From assembly GCF_022763525.1 (NCBI RefSeq), contig NZ_JALEGG010000249.1:1-36572 (forward strand): a stretch of 36,572 nt of DNA. The letters are read 5' to 3'. Position 1 is the stretch's first letter, and each line of letters opens with the position of its first letter. Of this stretch, positions 16,512-24,486 are shown in pieces. This DNA comes from Acidovorax sp. GTDB lineage: Bacteria > Pseudomonadota > Gammaproteobacteria > Burkholderiales > Burkholderiaceae_C. The notes under the pieces were generated by a model. That model was given only the letters and a program-made list of their open reading frames with translations. It had not been told where the DNA came from and ran no database searches. The translations under genes and the position numbers were made by a program.

Positions 16512-17096
16512 CTATGCGGCCAGGCCCGCCAGCAGGCGCTCCACGCTGCCCAGCACCGCCTTGACAGGCTCGCCCATCTGCACACGCACGATGGCGCCCT
16601 CCACCACCAGCGTCACGGCCTGCGCGTCGCGCGCCCGCTGTGCGCCAGGCGGCAGCAGGGTGGCTAGAAGGGCCGTCATCTCATGCTTGTGGCGCTGTGC
16701 AATCTCCATCACCTCCGGCACCGTGCTGCCCAGCTCGCCCACGCTGTTGATGAAGGCGCAGCCCCGGAAGTCATCGCGGCCAAACCATTCGGCCAGCGTG
16801 GCCACCAGCGCATTCAGGCCGGACGCACCACCACGCTTTGCACCCCCATGGCGATCCAGGGCCGCAGCAAACCATGCGATCCAGCCCGCATGGCGGTATT
16901 CAAGATAGGCGCAGATGAGATCGTTTTTGCTGGGGAAATGCCGGTAGAACGTGACCTTGGTGACCCCCGACTCGGCGATCACGCGGTCGATGCCCGTGGC
17001 ACGGATACCGTCGCGGTAAAACAGCGCGTGTGCGGTCTGCAGCAGGCGGTCGCGGGCAGGCAGGTCTTTCCAGTCAGAAGGCGGCAGGGGAATCAT
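16512..17096 (-). CDS. TetR-family transcriptional regulator
   Basis: A 194-residue TetR-type repressor. The DNA-binding domain is residues about 14-60: RDRLLQTAHALFYRDGIRATGID, then IAESGVTKVTFYRHFPSKNDLI. The C-terminal ligand domain includes CAFINSVGELG. It is divergent from a DUF1348 gene, and the 102 bases between carry two mirror-image 20-base operators, so it very likely represses both itself and that neighbour. Confidence 0.93.
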   Translation of the reverse strand: MIPLPPSDWKDLPARDRLLQTAHALFYRDGIRATGIDRVIAESGVTKVTFYRHFPSKNDLICAYLEYRHAGWIAWFAAALDRHGGAKRGGASGLNALVATLAEWFGRDDFRGCAFINSVGELGSTVPEVMEIAQRHKHEMTALLATLLPPGAQRARDAQAVTLVVEGAIVRVQMGEPVKAVLGSVERLLAGLAA

Positions 17097-17104
17097 GTGG
17101 GCAT

Positions 17105-17124
17105 TGTAGACAAGTCTGTCTACA
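17105..17124. promoter_or_regulatory. TetR operator 1
   Basis: TGTAGACA and TGTCTACA form exact 8-base arms around a 4-base centre (AGTC). The site covers TAGACA (17107-17112), a -35 for the plus-strand promoter whose -10 is TATGAT (17131-17136) at 18-base spacing. Binding there would block transcription of the DUF1348 gene. Confidence 0.85.
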
Positions 17125-17140
17125 TTTCGTTATGATGCGA

Positions 17141-17160
17141 TGTAGACAGACTTGTCTACA
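17141..17160. promoter_or_regulatory. TetR operator 2
   Basis: This is the exact reverse complement of operator 1, 16 bases away. It covers TAGACA on the minus strand (17158-17153), which with CATAAC (17134-17129) at 18-base spacing forms the promoter for the TetR gene. The two -10 boxes overlap each other between the operators. Confidence 0.85.
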
Positions 17161-17198
17161 TCCTCAACCCTCTTGACCCGCTACCCAAGGTGCTGCCC

Positions 17199-17666
17199 AT
17201 GGAAACCCGCCCGCCTCTTCCGCCCTTCTCCCTGCAAACCGCCATCCAGAAGGTGCGCCTGGCCGAAGACGTCTGGAACTCGCGCGACCCGGCGCGCGTG
17301 GCCCTGGCTTACACCGAGGACACCCGCTGGCGCAACCGGGCCGAGTTCCCCGTGGGCCGCGACGCCGCCCGGCAGCTGCTGGAGCGCAAGTGGGCGCGCG
17401 AGCTGGACTACCGCCTCATCAAGGAGCTGTGGGCGTTCAGCGGCCACCGCATCGCTGTTCGGTTTGCCTACGAGTGGCATGACGACGCAGGCCAGTGGTA
17501 CCGCAGCTATGGCAACGAGAACTGGGAGTTCAACGACGCGGGCCTGATGGCCGTGCGCCACGCGAGCATCAACGACCGCCCCATCCAGGCTGCAGACCGG
17601 CTGTTCTTCTGGCCCCTGGGGCGTCGGCCGGACGACCATGCGGGGCTGAGCGATCTGGGACTGTGA
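17199..17666 (+). CDS. DUF1348 / NTF2-like protein
   Basis: A 155-residue protein of the nuclear transport factor 2-like DUF1348 family, recognised by [21 protein letters not shown], then [40 protein letters not shown] and the late [16 protein letters not shown]. The fold is a cone-shaped pocket used by many small enzymes and binders; no reaction is assigned to this family. The ATG at 17199 has AAGG upstream; a GTG three codons earlier is an alternative. It is controlled by the divergent TetR operators, so it probably responds to a small toxic or signalling molecule. Confidence 0.88.
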   Translation: METRPPLPPFSLQTAIQKVRLAEDVWNSRDPARVALAYTEDTRWRNRAEFPVGRDAARQLLERKWARELDYRLIKELWAFSGHRIAVRFAYEWHDDAGQWYRSYGNENWEFNDAGLMAVRHASINDRPIQAADRLFFWPLGRRPDDHAGLSDLGL

Positions 17667-17730
17667 GCCCCAGACCGTGGGCTGCGCGCAGGACACCCGC
17701 AGCGCAGCCCGCCATCCGCCCCCTGCACAA

Positions 17731-19371
17731 TCAGGTCACCGAGCAGGTAAAGCTCTCCGCCTTGCTGACGTCACCCGTGCCGTTGTAGCGCGGGAACTTG
17801 GGGTACTCGCACACCGGGCGCTGGGCCACTGGCGTGGTGGTGCCGGGTGCGAACTTGGTAGCCACCAGCTTGTCGGGCGCCGTGCCTTTTTCCACCCAGG
17901 CGTCCATGGCGGCCAGCAGGTCGATGGAGCGGGGCTCGGTGCCCGCGCCGTCCAGGTCATGCCCGTTGGAGGGCGAGGTGACCATGCGCGCAAAGCTCTG
18001 CACCTTGCTGGCGCCCAGGCGCTGCTTCACCGTGTCGAGGTACTCCACCGTGCGGTACATCGACACGCAGGTGTCGCCCGCGCCGTACCAGATCAGCAGC
18101 TTGCCGCCGTTGTCGGCAAAGGCAGCAATGTCCGGGTCGGTGCCGTCGATCATCTCGGCCAGGCGGCTGTACTGCGCCTGGTACTGCGTGGGGTCGTGGC
18201 TCAGGATGTTGGCGTTGGGGTTGCCCTCCACCAGGCGCGCAGCCGCCGTCACGGCCATGTGGTTGAACGAATCGGGCGCGTCGAAGCTGGTGCCGAACAT
18301 GTACGACTGCCAGTCCGACGTGGACGCGCCGCCGCGACCAAAGCGCGGGTAGCCCACCGCGCCGCGCGACAGGGTCACGGGCGTCTTGTGGTCGCTGTAG
18401 ATGAGGCGGATGGATTCGATCTGACCGGCCGTGAGGCAGCTATCGCTGTCCGCGCCCTGGCACAGCAGCTCGGTGGGCACGTAGTTGCAGGCCTCGACGT
18501 TGCCGATGATGCCGTCCTTCAGACCGTCCAGCCCGTCGCACGCGGCCGTCTCGGCCTTGGCGTAGAGCGCGATCTTGGCGGGGCTCATCCAGTTCTCGCG
18601 GCTCTTGAAGATGTGGCGCAGCACCGTGGGGCCCAGGTTGACCTGGTGCGCCTGCTGGGCGATGGCGGGCTCCATGGCCACCACGCCGTCGTAGTCCTTG
18701 GGGTACTTCTGCGTGGAGATCAGACCTGAGCGCCCGCCATTGGAATGGCCCATGTGGTAGCGCCGCACGGGGCGCTTGCCGTAGAACTCGGTGGCAATGG
18801 CGGTGCCCACCTCCAGCACGAAATGGTTGGCATCGAACGCGTGGTTGCGCAGCGCCACATCGCTGTTGCCCCAGGCAAAGCCGCGCACTTGATGGCCGGA
18901 GTCGGAACTGATCTTCACATACGGATTGGCCGAGGGGCCCACCAGCTGCTGGTACCACGGGTCATCGGTCGGAATGAACCCGTCGAAGCCGCCGCCGCCG
19001 ATGGTCAGCGTCTTGCCGTTCCACTGCGCCAGCGTGGGCAGCTCCACCGCCCAATTGATGGTGGACTCGGGCGACGAAACGATCTTGCCGCGCACGATGC
19101 AAGCATCCGGCAGCGTGCCCTCGGCCTTGCGCAGCTCCGTGCGCGTGATCTGGGCGCCATGGGGCAGGGCCGTGGATGTGTAGGCGGCGCAGGCTTCGGC
19201 CAGCGGCTTGCTGGCCAAGGGCGCGGGGGCATCGTTGCCGCCGCCGCAGGCGGTCAGCGCCAGCGCGGCCAATGCGCTCAGGGTGCCAGCGGCCCAGCCT
19301 CCTGCTTGCGCGGGGCGGGGCTGGGCGTTGCGGTGCTGCGCCAAGGCGGCGCGGGATGTGCTCGGGAACAT
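17731..19371 (-). CDS. Tannase/feruloyl esterase family lipoprotein
   Basis: A 546-residue alpha/beta hydrolase of the tannase family. A lipoprotein signal ends LALTAC with Cys42. The nucleophile motif is MGHSNGGRSG with Ser210, the acid is probably Asp433 in YGAGDTC, and the histidine is His471 in SNGHDLDG. Family enzymes hydrolyse esters of gallic or hydroxycinnamic acids. Most have a cysteine next to both the serine and the histidine, forming a disulphide (the CS-D-HC motif). Here those positions are His and Asp, so that bond is absent. The ATG at 19371 has AGGAGA eight bases upstream. A LuxR-type regulator lies upstream in the same direction. Confidence 0.88.
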   Translation of the reverse strand: MFPSTSRAALAQHRNAQPRPAQAGGWAAGTLSALAALALTACGGGNDAPAPLASKPLAEACAAYTSTALPHGAQITRTELRKAEGTLPDACIVRGKIVSSPESTINWAVELPTLAQWNGKTLTIGGGGFDGFIPTDDPWYQQLVGPSANPYVKISSDSGHQVRGFAWGNSDVALRNHAFDANHFVLEVGTAIATEFYGKRPVRRYHMGHSNGGRSGLISTQKYPKDYDGVVAMEPAIAQQAHQVNLGPTVLRHIFKSRENWMSPAKIALYAKAETAACDGLDGLKDGIIGNVEACNYVPTELLCQGADSDSCLTAGQIESIRLIYSDHKTPVTLSRGAVGYPRFGRGGASTSDWQSYMFGTSFDAPDSFNHMAVTAAARLVEGNPNANILSHDPTQYQAQYSRLAEMIDGTDPDIAAFADNGGKLLIWYGAGDTCVSMYRTVEYLDTVKQRLGASKVQSFARMVTSPSNGHDLDGAGTEPRSIDLLAAMDAWVEKGTAPDKLVATKFAPGTTTPVAQRPVCEYPKFPRYNGTGDVSKAESFTCSVT

Positions 19372-19532
19372 GCGGGAAGTCTCCTGTGTGGTGCTTTTTG
19401 TCCGGACCCCTCGATGGGCTCCAGGGCGCACGATAGGAAAACGCAGCGTGGTTGCGGCCCCTGCAAATGCAGAGGGGCCGGGAAACTACCGAGACGCCGG
19501 GCGCGCCCGGCTGCGAGCTGTACAGCCTCCAG
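19372..19532. promoter_or_regulatory. Leader of the tannase gene with GC hairpins
   Basis: The 161 bases between the LuxR-type stop and the tannase start carry two inverted repeats: GGCCCC/GGGGCC arms at 19456-19479 and an exact 14-base palindrome CCGGGCGCGCCCGG at 19497-19510. They could end the regulator transcript or bind the regulator. Neither has a T-run, so a simple terminator is not shown. Confidence 0.35.
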
Positions 19533-20534
19533 TCAGGTCTGGCGCAGGGCGGCGACCAGTTCGAGCTTGTTGCTCACCCCCAGCGCCGCATAGGCTGTGC
19601 GCAAATAGGTGCGCACGGTGGCAGGCGAGAGCCCGAGCGTGGCAGCGATGTCCTTGTGCGAGCGGCCGTGCGCATAGAGCATGGCCGCGCTCAGCTCGCG
19701 CGGCGCCAGCGGCGACCTGGCGTGGCGCGACGCCATGCTGACCGCCACCAGCGGTCCGCAAGGCTCCAGCCGCAGGCGGCAAGGCTTGCTGCCTACCACC
19801 AGGTTGCAGGGAACGCCGGGGAGCGCCTGCACCACGGGAGCCGGCAGGCGCGAGCCCGTCCACTCGGGGTAGGCCTCGCCCAGCGCCATGCTGATGCGCA
19901 ACCCCGCAAACAGCAGCTCACCCGAAGGCTCGGCCAGCGCAAAGCTGTCCCAGGGTCGCCCGGGTGAGCTGCTTTGCAGCCGCTGCAGCAGATGGTGCCA
20001 GTGCTGCAGCAGGTGAAAGACAAACTCGCCAAACAGCACGGTCTCAGCGTCCGTGAACCCGGTGCGATGCGGCGGCCGGTACACCGAGACGAAGAACATC
20101 AGGCCACTGTCCGGCAACTCGGCCGTGAGGGCCATGCAGTGGTACAGGCCATGGCGCTCGCTGAACGCGGCCACCTCGGGATGCTCCGGCACATCCGCCG
20201 GCATGTCGCGCTCGCGGACCACTTCGCCCAGCCGGGCCATGGACAACTTGCCAAACGCGTCGACCGCGGCCAGTCCATTCCATTCCGTCGCAAAGCTCCG
20301 GCTCAGGCCGATGCTGCCGTGCAGCCAGTTGCGTGGCCCGCCGTGAACACCCTCTGCCGAAACCTCGCCCCACCACGCCGCGTCGAACGGCACCAGCGCG
20401 CGCAGGATCTGCATCGCCCTTTGCAACAGGTCCTGGGGCTGTGCCTGGCGAGCCTGCTCGGCCAGCTGGAGCAGGCTGCGACTGAATGCCTGCAGCAGGG
20501 GTGGCGCATGCGCGGGGGCGATGGCAGCGGCCAT
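19533..20534 (-). CDS. LuxR-type helix-turn-helix transcriptional regulator
   Basis: A 333-residue regulator. The C-terminal LuxR/GerE DNA-binding domain is residues about 275-330: LSAAMLYAHGRSHKDIAATL, then GLSPATVRTYLRTAYAALGVSNKLELVAAL. The N-terminal 250 residues have no cysteine-rich or receiver motifs and may be a GAF/PAS-like sensor. The ATG at 20534 has GAGGAGA five bases upstream. Position directly upstream of the tannase gene suggests control of that gene. Confidence 0.88.
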   Translation of the reverse strand: MAAAIAPAHAPPLLQAFSRSLLQLAEQARQAQPQDLLQRAMQILRALVPFDAAWWGEVSAEGVHGGPRNWLHGSIGLSRSFATEWNGLAAVDAFGKLSMARLGEVVRERDMPADVPEHPEVAAFSERHGLYHCMALTAELPDSGLMFFVSVYRPPHRTGFTDAETVLFGEFVFHLLQHWHHLLQRLQSSSPGRPWDSFALAEPSGELLFAGLRISMALGEAYPEWTGSRLPAPVVQALPGVPCNLVVGSKPCRLRLEPCGPLVAVSMASRHARSPLAPRELSAAMLYAHGRSHKDIAATLGLSPATVRTYLRTAYAALGVSNKLELVAALRQT

Positions 20535-20642
20535 GGTGTCTCCTCGGTTCTCTTTGGAGGCGATGGTAGCCGCCACTCCGGTGCATCGGTGGCGCCAGCC
20601 AGCGCCCACCCGCGGCACGCCGCCGCGCGCCCACGCCACACT

Positions 20643-20696
20643 ACGATTTTGATAGCTGGTGGCGATTTAAATTCCTGCGCCAGCGCCTAAAAAGAC
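20643..20696 (+). repeat. Dispersed palindromic repeat, copy 4 (intergenic)
   Basis: ATTTTGATAGCTGGTGGCGA, an AT spacer, then GCGCCAGCGCC and TAAAAAGACC. It lies between the LuxR-type start and the DUF2817 stop (173-base gap). The second arm ends in the A-rich CTAAAAAGACC form instead of the T-rich form seen in most other copies. Confidence 0.65.
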
Positions 20697-20707
20697 CAAT
20701 ACTGAAC

Positions 20708-21805
20708 TCAGAGCGCCAGCCCATCCATCGCCTGAAACATCGACTGCCGGGCCTGGCTCACGATCTGGCCCTTCCACACATCGGTGTCGGTGTAGAAAGC
20801 GGCGAGCATCTGGGCCTTGATCTGCGCACGCTGCTCGGCGGGTGCACCGGGGTGCAGGTTAAGCCACTGCTCGGCGCGGATGGCGTTCATCACATCCAGC
20901 ACAGGCACGGTGCCGTATTCCATGGCAATGCCGGTGTATTCGGCATGCGGACACTCGTCGTAGATGGCAGTCCACATGAGGCCCGTGAGGAAGGCCGAGG
21001 TCGACGACCCGTCATAGATCGACGTGACCGGCGTGGCGCCGCTGCCGTCCCACCAGGCGCGTGCGCGGGCCACGGCCACGGTGTCGTCCTTGCCGGCGTA
21101 GATGCGCTCGCCATGGCCGCTGGGGCCCAGGCCCGTGTGCAGGTCGATCCAGGCAATGTGCGAGGCCTGGGCGCCATGCTGGCGCAGCACCTGGCGCAGC
21201 GTGCGGTTGCTCCAGGTGGGCTCGGTGCCGCCAAAGAAGATGCCCTGCGGAAACTCGTGCTGCCCCTGCGAGATGGCCGCCTGCCACGCAGCTTCGCCCT
21301 TGGTGTCGATGTAGTGCTGCACCGCGGCGGCGTTGTCCGGGCCGGGGGGCCACTCTTCGGGCAGCAGCAGGGGCTGTACCTCGCGGTAGGCGGTGTTCAC
21401 GGGCAGCGGTTTGCTGAAGTCCTGGAAGTTGCGGTTCAGGTCCACGTTCTCGTGCGTGAAGCGGCGGATGTGCGAGAAGCCATAGGGGTTGAGCGCATGG
21501 ATGTACAGCGTGGCCACGCCCGCCGCATGCGCCTTGTCGCGCCACTCAGCATCGTGCAGCGCAAAAACCTGCACGCCGCTGCCGCAGTAGCCTTCCACGC
21601 CATGGCAGGCGCTGCTCACGATGAGCAGCTTTTTCGCATCGGCCGGGCCGTCTCGCACCACGTCCATGGCCAGGTCTTCGCCATCGCGCCCCTTCAGGGG
21701 GTGGGTGTGCGACTCGATGGGCAGGCCCGCCGCGGCGGCCGCCTCCAGAAACTTTTGGCGGGCTGCTGCGTAGCTGTGCGAGAAGGCATCCACGAGACCG
21801 ATCAT
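20708..21805 (-). CDS. DUF2817 family M14-like peptidase
   Basis: A 365-residue protein of the DUF2817 family, related to M14 zinc carboxypeptidases. SSACHGVEGYCGS gives the first zinc ligands (His68, Glu71), NPYGFSHIRRFTHENVDLNRNF is typical, and IDLHTGLGPSG supplies a further histidine. No signal peptide is seen, so it is probably cytoplasmic. Its substrate is unknown. The ATG at 21805 lacks a clear ribosome binding site; a TTG eleven codons upstream is the only alternative. It follows the M20D gene by 82 bases in the same direction and is likely co-transcribed. Confidence 0.85.
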   Translation of the reverse strand: MIGLVDAFSHSYAAARQKFLEAAAAAGLPIESHTHPLKGRDGEDLAMDVVRDGPADAKKLLIVSSACHGVEGYCGSGVQVFALHDAEWRDKAHAAGVATLYIHALNPYGFSHIRRFTHENVDLNRNFQDFSKPLPVNTAYREVQPLLLPEEWPPGPDNAAAVQHYIDTKGEAAWQAAISQGQHEFPQGIFFGGTEPTWSNRTLRQVLRQHGAQASHIAWIDLHTGLGPSGHGERIYAGKDDTVAVARARAWWDGSGATPVTSIYDGSSTSAFLTGLMWTAIYDECPHAEYTGIAMEYGTVPVLDVMNAIRAEQWLNLHPGAPAEQRAQIKAQMLAAFYTDTDVWKGQIVSQARQSMFQAMDGLAL

Positions 21806-21887
21806 GGGGGGGACTTTCAGGAGGAAGGCAAAAGGCAACCCGGGCGCGCAACGTGGGCCCGGGTGGAGAGTGGCCAGGAACAGGGCG

Positions 21888-23099
21888 TCAGGCCGCGGCG
21901 GTAGGCTGGGCCAGCCACGCTTCGGCGAGCTTGACCCAGTAGGTCGCGCCCAGCGGGATCAGGTCGTCGTTGAAGTCGTAGCTGGGGTTGTGCAGCATGC
22001 ACGGCCCGCCGCCGTGACCCATCTCGCGGTGCGCACCATCGCCATTGGCGATGAAGCAGTACGCGCCGGGCTTGGCCTGCAGCATGTAGGCGAAGTCTTC
22101 GGCGCCCATGGTCGGTTCCTGGGGCAGCACACGTTCTTCGCCCACGATGGTGGCCATGACCTTGCGCGCAAATTCGGCCTCGGCGGGCGAGTTGATGGTG
22201 GGCGGGTAGTTGCGCACAAACTCGAACTCGCAGGTTGCATCGTGCGCCGCGCAGGTGTGCTCGGCAATCTGGCGCATGCGCTTTTCGATCAGGTCCAGCA
22301 CTTCCACGGTGAAGGTGCGCACCGTGCCCTGCAGTTCGACGCTGTCGGGCACCACGTTGGTGGCTTCGCCCGCATGGATCATCGTCACCGAGATCACGCC
22401 GGCATCCACCGGCTTCTTGTTGCGGCTGATGATGGTCTGGAAAGACTGCACCATGCCGCAGGCAATCGGCACTGGGTCGATGCCCGTGTGCGGCAGCGCG
22501 GCATGGCCGCCCTTGCCGCGCAGGGTGATCTTGAATTCGCTGGTCGACGCCATGACCGGCCCGGGGCTCACGGCAAAGGTGCCCACCGGCAGGCCGGGCC
22601 AGTTGTGCATGCCGTACACCGCCTCCATGGGGAACTGCTCGAACAGGCCGTCTTCGATCATCACGCGGGCGCCGCCGCCGCCCTCTTCCGCGGGCTGGAA
22701 GATCAGGTACACGGTGCCGTCGAAATTGCGGTGCTTGGCAAAGTGCTGTGCTGCGGCCAGCAGCATGGCCACGTGGCCATCGTGGCCGCAGGCGTGCATC
22801 TTGCCCTGGTGTTTGCTGGCGTGGGCGAAGGTGTTGAACTCCTGCATGGGCAGCGCGTCCATGTCGGCGCGCAGGCCAATCGCACGGCCGCTGGCGCCAC
22901 CGTCGCGCCCCTTCACGATGCCCACCACGCCCGTCTTGCCCAGGCCCCGGTGGATGGGGATGCCCCATTCGGTGAGCTTCTGCGCCACCACGTCGGCGGT
23001 GCGCACCTCTTCGAAGCACAGCTCCGGGTGGGCGTGAATGTCCCGGCGCACGGCGGCAATACTGGCCGCCTGCGTGACGATGGAATCGATAACGTTCAT
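21888..23099 (-). CDS. M20D family amidohydrolase (hippurate/N-acyl-amino-acid hydrolase type)
   Basis: A 403-residue dinuclear metal amidohydrolase. Visible motifs are RRDIHAHPELCFEE, GLRADMDALPMQE, HACGHDGH at residues 102-109, QPAEEGGGGARVMIEDG and MGAEDFAYM. These are typical of N-acyl-amino-acid hydrolases such as hippuricase and IAA-amino acid hydrolases. The ATG at 23099 has AAGGA eight bases upstream; the ATG at 23108 would touch that site and is less likely. It is divergent from the argE-like gene and upstream of DUF2817. Confidence 0.92.
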   Translation of the reverse strand: MNVIDSIVTQAASIAAVRRDIHAHPELCFEEVRTADVVAQKLTEWGIPIHRGLGKTGVVGIVKGRDGGASGRAIGLRADMDALPMQEFNTFAHASKHQGKMHACGHDGHVAMLLAAAQHFAKHRNFDGTVYLIFQPAEEGGGGARVMIEDGLFEQFPMEAVYGMHNWPGLPVGTFAVSPGPVMASTSEFKITLRGKGGHAALPHTGIDPVPIACGMVQSFQTIISRNKKPVDAGVISVTMIHAGEATNVVPDSVELQGTVRTFTVEVLDLIEKRMRQIAEHTCAAHDATCEFEFVRNYPPTINSPAEAEFARKVMATIVGEERVLPQEPTMGAEDFAYMLQAKPGAYCFIANGDGAHREMGHGGGPCMLHNPSYDFNDDLIPLGATYWVKLAEAWLAQPTAAA

Positions 23100-23176
23100 G
23101 ATATGCATCCTTACGATCTCACAGTCTAGCCCGCTGGCCGCCCCTTTCGCTACCCCGGGTTTATTTGCACCGCAAC

Positions 23177-24361
23177 ATGACGCTTTCCCCGCAGGCCCTT
23201 GAATTCGCGCAAACCCTGGTGCGCATGAACACCGTCAGCCAGAACTCCAACCTGGAACTGATCCACTTCATCCGGGACCACCTCGCCCGGCTGGGCGTGA
23301 AAAGCCGGCTGACCTTCAACGACAGCAAAACCAAGGCCAACCTGTTCGCCACCCTCGGCGAGGGCAAGCCCGCCGGCATCATCCTGTCAGGCCACACCGA
23401 CACCGTGCCGTGGGACGGGCAGGACTGGAGCATGGATCCGTTGAGTGCGCTGGTGAAAGACGGCCCCGAAGGCCCGAGCCTGTACGGGCGCGGCAGTGCC
23501 GACATGAAGGCGTTCATCGGCATTGCCGTGTCGCACGCCGAGCAGTTCTTGAACAGCGAGGCGCCTTTCGCCATCCACTTGGCCTTCAGCTACGACGAAG
23601 AAGTTGGCTGCTTCGGCGTGAAGGAACTCATCGCCGACCTGCGGGACGCAAACATCCAGCCCCTGGCCTGCATCGTGGGCGAGCCCACCAGCATGGTGCC
23701 CGCCATTGCCCACAAGGGGGTGTACCGCTACAAGTGTTGCGTGCGGGGCAAGGAAGCGCATTCCTCGCTCACGCCGCACTCCGTCAACGCCATCGAGATG
23801 GCGGCCCGCGTGGTGGGTCGCCTGCGCGACATGGGTGAGGGTTTCGAGCGCGAGGAGCCTCGCTTCGAAGGCTTCGACGTACCGTTTTCGACCACCAGCG
23901 TGGGCCAGTTCCATGGCGGCATCGCCGACAACGTGGTGCCGCGCGACGCCGAGTTCCGCTACGAATTCCGCGACCTGCCCACGGCCAATGCGGCGCAGAT
24001 GCAGTCCGAGGTGGTGGCATATGCGAAATCGCTGGAACCTGCCATGAAGAAGGTAGCGCCTGCGGCAGGCTTTGAATTCGAGACCATCTGCGAGATCCCG
24101 AGTTTTCTGGGCAGCAAGGACGACCCGGTCACGCGTCTGGCGCAGGAACTGACCGGCGAACAAGGCACGACCCTGGTGGCCTTTGGCACGGAGGCCGGGT
24201 TGTTCAAGAATGCGGGCATCTCCACCGTGGTGTGCGGCCCCGGCAGCATCCGGCAGGCGCACCAGCCCGATGAATACGTGAGCTTGGCGCAGCTGGCGCG
24301 CTGCGAGGCCTTCATGCAAGGGCTTGCGCGCACCCGGTCCATCGACTGGCCGCCAGCCTAG
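23177..24361 (+). CDS. argE: Acetylornithine deacetylase (ArgE family, M20)
   Basis: A 394-residue M20A metallohydrolase. SGHTDTVPWDG (His73, Asp75), YGRGSADMKAF (Asp109), SYDEEVGCFGV (the catalytic and metal glutamates near 141-142), CIVGEPT and GPGSIRQAHQPDEY are all family signatures. ArgE removes the acetyl group of N-acetylornithine in arginine synthesis. Many bacteria with ArgJ also carry ArgE-like paralogues with other substrates, and its place beside M20D and DUF2817 genes allows a catabolic role. The ATG at 23177 was chosen over a TTG at 23165. Confidence 0.9.
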   Translation: MTLSPQALEFAQTLVRMNTVSQNSNLELIHFIRDHLARLGVKSRLTFNDSKTKANLFATLGEGKPAGIILSGHTDTVPWDGQDWSMDPLSALVKDGPEGPSLYGRGSADMKAFIGIAVSHAEQFLNSEAPFAIHLAFSYDEEVGCFGVKELIADLRDANIQPLACIVGEPTSMVPAIAHKGVYRYKCCVRGKEAHSSLTPHSVNAIEMAARVVGRLRDMGEGFEREEPRFEGFDVPFSTTSVGQFHGGIADNVVPRDAEFRYEFRDLPTANAAQMQSEVVAYAKSLEPAMKKVAPAAGFEFETICEIPSFLGSKDDPVTRLAQELTGEQGTTLVAFGTEAGLFKNAGISTVVCGPGSIRQAHQPDEYVSLAQLARCEAFMQGLARTRSIDWPPA

Positions 24362-24445
24362 GACCGCTGGATCCCCTGCGGGCCGCAACCGGCGCGGCCC
24401 AGCTCAGTGCCACCGTGGAACTGGCTCCGCCAGGCCACTGGTGGC

Positions 24446-24486
24446 GTCCCCCCGGGGGGAAGGCGCGCAGCGCCTCAGGGGGGGAC
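24446..24486. repeat. GC-rich nested inverted repeat between convergent genes
   Basis: GTCCCCCC (24446-24453) pairs with GGGGGGAC (24479-24486), and inside AGGCG (24461-24465) pairs with CGCCT (24471-24475). It ends exactly where the solute-binding protein stop codon begins. Sequences with CCTGAGGCGCTGCGCGCCTT are, from memory, a frequent intergenic repeat of Comamonadaceae. It may act as a transcript end for argE and its convergent neighbour. Confidence 0.55.
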
